Positions 58,875 through 64,000 of a DNA stretch of 64,000 bases are shown here, one piece after another. Both the position numbers and the translations under genes were made by a program. Source of the DNA: Cinclus cinclus (taxonomy: Eukaryota; Chordata; Aves; Passeriformes; Cinclidae). The stretch is from positions 28,428,142-28,492,141 of the forward strand of contig NC_085049.1 in NCBI RefSeq assembly GCF_963662255.1, in the 5' to 3' direction. Each line of letters starts with the position of its first letter. Position 1 is the first letter of the stretch. The notes under the pieces were generated by a model. That model searched no databases and had not been told where the DNA came from. It was given only the letters and a program-made list of their open reading frames with translations.

Positions 58875-59430
58875 GGTGTTGTATTTAATATCATTACCAG
58901 TGATCTGGATCTCCATCTGGAGAGAATGGACTGCACCCTGAGGCAACACCAAGCTGGGTGGGAGTGCTGACCTGCTGGGTGGTAGAAAGGCTCTGCAGAG
59001 GGATCTGCAGGGGCTGAGGCCACCTGTGTGAGGTTGAACAAGATGAAGAGCTGGGTCCTGCACCTGGGTCACAATAACCCCATGAAGCACTACACAGTTG
59101 GGGAAGAGAAGCTGGAAGGCTGCCTGGTGGAAAAGGACTTGGAGATGCCAGCTGAACATGAGCCAGCAGTGTGCCCAGATGGCCAAGAAGACAACATCCT
59201 GGCCTGGATCAGGAATAGTGTGGCCAGCAGGACCAGGGCAGGGATTGTCCCCCTGTACTTGGCACTGGTGAGGCTGCACCTCAAATCCTGAGTTCAGTTC
59301 TTGTCTCTTCACAATGCCAAAAAGGACATTGATCTGCTGGAGCAAGTCCAGAGAAGGGCAATGGAGCTGGTGAAAGGTCTTCAGAATGACTCAATATGAG
59401 GAACAGCTGAGGGAAATGAAACTGAAGTGG
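58875..59430 (+). mobile_element. CR1 LINE fragment (end of ORF2)
   Basis: The + strand reads traces of the CR1 reverse transcriptase C-terminus: ITSDLDLHLERM, KMKSWVLHLGHNN, KLEGCLVEKDLEM, IRNSVASRTRAGIVPLYLAL, VRLHLKS. It then frameshifts into DLLEQVQRRAMELVKG-like sequence. Both ends are truncated, the usual CR1 3' tail is absent, and stops and frameshifts show it is inactive. Confidence 0.85.
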
Positions 59431-59634
59431 AACAAGATAAGAATTGGGATCCGTCACACCTAACCTTAATTAATCATTTAGGCAGGTATTTTTGGCAGTA
59501 GAAGGAAACGGCTGTTTACAAAAGCCAAATCAGCTGGTTACCCTTAACTTAATTGCAATGTGTAGGTAATTTGGCTGCTTTTAGCCATCCATTGTTAAGT
59601 GAGTTCACCTGTTGTTCTCTTGACCCAAGTGATC

Positions 59635-59661
59635 AAAAAAAAAAAAAAAAAAAAAAAAAAA
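59635..59661. repeat. Pure 27-bp poly-A tract
   Basis: Twenty-seven uninterrupted A on the + strand. The 180 bp upstream match no repeat family I recognise, and no target-site duplication is clear, so a retroposed origin is possible but unproven. Confidence 0.9.
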
Positions 59662-59905
59662 GTGAATGATCGTTTTATGATAGTTTTCCATTCACCCAGA
59701 GCATCGCAAGCTGGTAAAACACCACTGGCAAAGGCAAAGGCAACAGATTTAGATGTATCTGCAATAAACTGTGCTCCTCTTTCTTAAAAGGAAAGAAAAA
59801 CAGCACTTCCATATAGCAGAGAGGCTTCAGTTCTGAGTAATCAGCCTCCTCTCAGCTGCAGTAAGACCAGCAGCCTTGCCCTCAGCACTACCTTAGTGCA
59901 TCAGT

Positions 59906-59925
59906 AACCCATCAGCTGATGGGTT
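59906..59925. repeat. Perfect 20-bp palindrome
   Basis: AACCCATCAGCTGATGGGTT equals its own reverse complement. It contains a CAGCTG E-box-like centre. It lies in NINJ2 intron 1. Confidence 0.9.
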
Positions 59926-61424
59926 GCCTTTTAAAACCGGGAGCAAGGGCCAGCCTTTCCATCTCTTTTACTCAGGAAAGGGGAAGAGATTTCTTTGGGT
60001 GGATTCTGGAAGTGCCTACATTCAGTGGTGAGTTCTGTTTTGCTCCTTTTTTACCAGATAAAGTAGAAAATGTAATCTTTCCTCCATGCTCTAGGCAGCT
60101 CACTAGGGAAGGGTCATGACTCCTGTGTTATGCTGTGACCTTGGGTCTCTTTGAGCAACCCTGGGCAAGAGTGGCCTTCTTTGATTTGGGAGAGCATGAA
60201 CAAAGCCAGTGATCCTGGGAGAGCATTGTATGTGGGGTGTGTCTGGTGCTGAAATTGGGGCTGAATTTTGGAAGGGAGTTGTAGCTCCAGTCTGGTGGTC
60301 ACCCTGATGTGACAAAGACACGTATGAAAAAGTGAGCAGGAGAGGCTGTGTTTGCTTTGAACTATTGGTGAACTGTGATCCCTAGCAAGGTGCTACCTTG
60401 GGGTAGGAAAGTGCTTTTGGTTAGGTTGGGTTTTTTTTAATATGATAGCTCAAATCATTTGGTTCTTGCAGTTTCTGACAGTGACATTCCTGTGGATATG
60501 TGGCTCCTTTGCAAAGCCTGTATTTCTTGCTGTGGAAGGTATAAGGTAAAAGATGCCAGGAAGAGGTAAAAATAGAAGTCTGAAGAACTGATAAAAACTC
60601 CCAAGGCTGTGTGTAAGTTGGGACTTAAATACTACAGCGTGATGTCAGGGGTAGAATAGAGGCATCTTGAGGAAAGGAGACCAACAAAAGGTTGTGTTCT
60701 GTGAGTGCAATTTAAAAACCTATATTGAGGGACTGCTCTCCCTTAGGTGGTTTAAAAACATGTGATTCTGTTGAAATAGAGAGGAACCAATACCAAATGG
60801 TGCAGGGTTGGTGATTTGATCCCTCTCATGAGCTGTTCTCTTTATTCCTGAAGAATCAGCCCCCCTCCTTGGCAGCATCACAAGGCTGAGCATTGATAGT
60901 TTATCTCTGCGTAGTGATGAGTTAAGGGTGTGAGAACAAGGGTGCTGTATAAACAGGGTAGAGCTGCTGCTAAATGAGTGACTGGTACCAGGAGGCTGAG
61001 GCATCTGTTTGTGGCTGCTTACGTGGAGAAAAAATAAAGCAAGTCAGGAGCTCTTGTTGAATGAAAACAAATCCTTCTTCTGAGCTGCCCTCATGTTCCT
61101 TTACCTGGAGTGTGAAATGGGGCAGAGTTGGAACATCCTGAGATCTGTGTGCCAGATGATGAGGCAGTGGAAATAGACAGTTTTCACATGGATGAGTGTG
61201 ATGGCACGTTTCCATCTGGCATATGAAAACACAGGCAGGCAGGCTCTCCTTTGTGGAGTAACTGGAACTGGGAAACCTTCACTATGGAAAAGGTGTGACT
61301 CCAGATTCAAAGTTCTTTCAGTCCAGGCAGATCCAGAAGGATCTCCAAAAGGATAATGGATGATGGAAGTTGGATACTAAACTTGAATCTGGGTAGCTTA
61401 AAATTTGTGATGGGCAGCCCCCAA

Positions 61425-61602
61425 ACACCCACCTGGCTCTCCAGCCTCCTCTCAGGCAGTTGTAGGGAGTGATAATATCCCTCCTGAGCTTCCTCTTCTC
61501 CAGGCTGAACGTCCGCTGCTCCCTCAGCTTCTCCTCATCAGATTTGTGCTCTAGTCCTGTCACCAGTTTCGTGGCCCTTCTCTTGACACACTCCAGCACA
61601 TG
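61425..61602 (-). mobile_element. CR1 LINE fragment, reverse orientation
   Basis: On the - strand it reads the CR1 ORF2 C-terminus: [51 protein letters not shown]. The reading is clean over about 55 codons, making it a relatively young or well-kept piece, truncated at both ends. Confidence 0.9.
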
Positions 61603-64000
61603 TCACATGACTCCTCATGATACAAGGAAAAGTTACAGAGATCCAGGTTTTTTATGGATTCAGCTCTCAATGTTCCATCTAGTCCAGCAGGTAAGAATGG
61701 AAGCCTCATGTCTCAAATAAGGAGAGGCTTAAACAAACAAGGAGTCTTCAGAGACCTGGCATTTGGATTAATGCTGGAGGATGGATTTGCTTGGGATGCT
61801 GGTGCCAGAACTGTCACCAGTGAACCACTGTTTGTGGGGTGTGAATGCATGGCTATGATGCTTTTCTTTTTTTGAGCTGCCAGAATGTACACAAAGCTTT
61901 CCAAAGACTGTTTCTGCTTTTGCTTTCTTTAAAGTTCAGTCCTATAAACTCCTGCAGCTCAAGAGCTGACTCACAAGCAACTTGGGTTTCCCTGTAGGAA
62001 GATTGTCCGGACAGCTGTGGGAGGTTATGTGGTATCACTGAGGACATTAATGATTCCTTTTCAGCAAACAGAGCCCTAAGTGGAGTCACAGGACACACGT
62101 GAAGGCTCACCAAAGTGATTTATGCCATTATGCCATCGGGCTAGAGCTGATGACTTTCTAGTCACTTTGAATGGATTTCCCTTAGGAAAAGTGGTGATCA
62201 TTGCCTTTTCTTCTCTGTAATGTGTCAAAGAGCTGAATCTGGCAAACACCAAGCCCATCTTGAAAGCATTGCTGCAGAGCCAGCACATCTGCTGGAAACA
62301 GCATTCTTCCAAGAAGGGGCTCTATCACTATTACCCATTTTCTAAGAGTAGGCAAATTAGGACCTGAAAAATTCTGTCCCAGTCATACAACAGTGCTGCA
62401 TGAACAGGTGTTGGAGCTACTTTCCTGTGTCCCATTTCTGGATGTTTTATCCTTTCTCTAGGAGGCAGACTCTCCCTAAAAGGACCCTGCTGGCTTCAGT
62501 CTGACCCCAGGAAGATAGTTTCCTTTTTCTCTTGTGTAGGTGTTGTACAGCAATACAGATCCCCTCAGGGGCTGAATGAGGCACCCATCTATGTTTTGTA
62601 AGTCAGAGGCTTAATTTGTACTAAAAAATGTGCGCACACACAGATACTTAACTCCTACTTATTTTTTTTTTAATTTTTAATATTTATAGGAATTTTTATG
62701 GAAAGAAGGAACAGTATCACTGCAAAAAAAAATGGAATTTTTTTTTTTTCTTTTTCAACCTGTCCCCTGGTTTTGCTGTAGGAAATTCTCAGGTTCCCAC
62801 GCCTGTGAATCCAGGCTCTGGTACAAGAGTTTGTGCTGAGCTCCACAGTTTACTGAGACTACCTGAAAATTTCCACTAATATGAGTGTTAAAGAGAAATT
62901 CTTTGGGGTCTTCAAGCATGTATTTTTACAAGAAATAGCTACTCTCTTCTGTAAACTTTTGGAAGAGCTTCATCTAAATATTTCTTTCAAAGCTGGCAGA
63001 TTTTGGGGCAAGGAGAGCACAAACCTTCTCTAAATTTTCTTTCTAAATTTCTACAAAACCTGCTATTTACTTGTCACATTTTTCAGATTAGGGGGAAAAA
63101 GAATTAGAGAGCAGATCTAAAAGCAAATCTCTGTGCACTTTGTAGATTTTGTGACCCTATCCCTAGGGAGAACAGCCTGAAAGAGGCAGTGGAGCAGCAT
63201 GAGGCTCCCAAGAATGAGAATGATAATTTTTATGGGAGCACTCTGTCAGAGGGTGATGTCTGAGTATGAACTGTATTATTGGCCATTCCTTCCAAGGGAA
63301 ATGCTGGAGAATGCCAAAGAAAACAGACACAAATGTAGGCCGTGCTCTCAGAGGGGTAAGTGTGGAGACGGCCACTGCGGGGGACGCAGCACCAAGGAAA
63401 ACCCAGGGAATGTTTCCCCAGCAGTGGCCAGTCAGCAGCTTTAGAAATACTTTCTGAGCACTGGCTGATGGAGATGAAAGCACAGTGACAGTCACCATCA
63501 CCTTCCAGGGCAGGAGAAGAGTACAGTCCCTTTTCTGTGGGCAGAAAACAGAGGGATTAAAGCCTGGCCCTCAATCGATGCTTCTGCTTCTAAGGACACA
63601 GTTATTACCTACTCTTCTTCAACAGAGAAGCTTTCTCTCTGCAGCTCCTGTCCACTTCACCTGGGCTGAAGGGAGCAACTTGTAACATTCTTAGCCTGCA
63701 TGTGCAGACACAGAGAGCAGCAGCACTGGGCAGAGTGGTGATGACCAGATGCTTGCTCACCTGATGTATTGGGATTCCCCTGCAGATTTTTTTGTGTGTC
63801 AGCTCATGGCCGAGGAAGCAGGTTTGTGCACAGCCACATGTGTGCAAGAGAAGGGACACCCAAGGAGCACTTTTGGCCAATACTAACTGTATTGTGAACT
63901 TGGTGAAACAAAGGCTGTTTTTGTTTGGCACAACAGCAAGTATCCTGGCTGCTGTCCATCAACAGAAGTAATAGTAAACCTCATTATGGATACTGCAGGT

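Larger units (their letters stand above)
58488..64000 (-). other. NINJ2 intron 1 (part)
   Basis: No convincing first exon of NINJ2 was found up to the window edge; human NINJ2 has a very long first intron. It contains CR1 fragments at 58875-59430 and 61425-61602, a poly-A tract at 59635 and a palindrome at 59906. Positions 59662-61424 and 61603-64000 show nothing else recognisable apart from T and A tracts near 62660-62750. Confidence 0.55.

Overview
This window is vertebrate nuclear DNA, most likely from a bird. It has spliced genes with GT-AG introns, a moderate and patchy base composition, and several decayed copies of a CR1-type LINE. The CR1 3' ends carry the ATTCTGTGATTCTGTGAT-like tail typical of birds (also seen in crocodilians and turtles). 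The short introns of the main gene favour a bird. No bacterial, viral, CRISPR or operon-like organisation is present.

Two protein-coding genes are supported, arranged tail to tail. On the + strand, positions 28389-49454 hold 19 coding exons whose joined frame reads through to a stop. The protein matches B4GALNT3, a Golgi beta-1,4-N-acetylgalactosaminyltransferase that makes LacdiNAc (GalNAc-beta-1,4-GlcNAc), with a PA14 domain followed by a C-terminal glycosyltransferase domain. Exon 1 (start codon and signal anchor) is not seen and probably lies left of the window, so positions 1-28388 are read as part of a very long intron 1. On the - strand, positions 58487-56795 hold the last two coding exons of NINJ2 (ninjurin 2), a small two-pass adhesion protein. 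Its first exon is probably right of the window. The B4GALNT3-NINJ2 pair in this orientation matches human 12p13.33 as I recall it, which supports both names.

Layout: 1-28388, B4GALNT3 intron 1 with CR1 fragments, a GAGAG satellite and several perfect hairpins; 28389-36081, exons 2-4 with long introns, a minisatellite and an A-rich tract; 36622-49454, the dense exon block; 49455-56794, the 3' ends of both genes and the spacer between them; 56795-58487, NINJ2 exons; 58488-64000, NINJ2 intron 1 with two more CR1 fragments and a poly-A tract.

I found no undescribed system. The more useful oddities are a duplicated 3' splice site before the large B4GALNT3 exon, a set of near-perfect inverted repeats in introns, two length-variable tandem arrays, and a CR1 copy that has lost the core of its reverse transcriptase.
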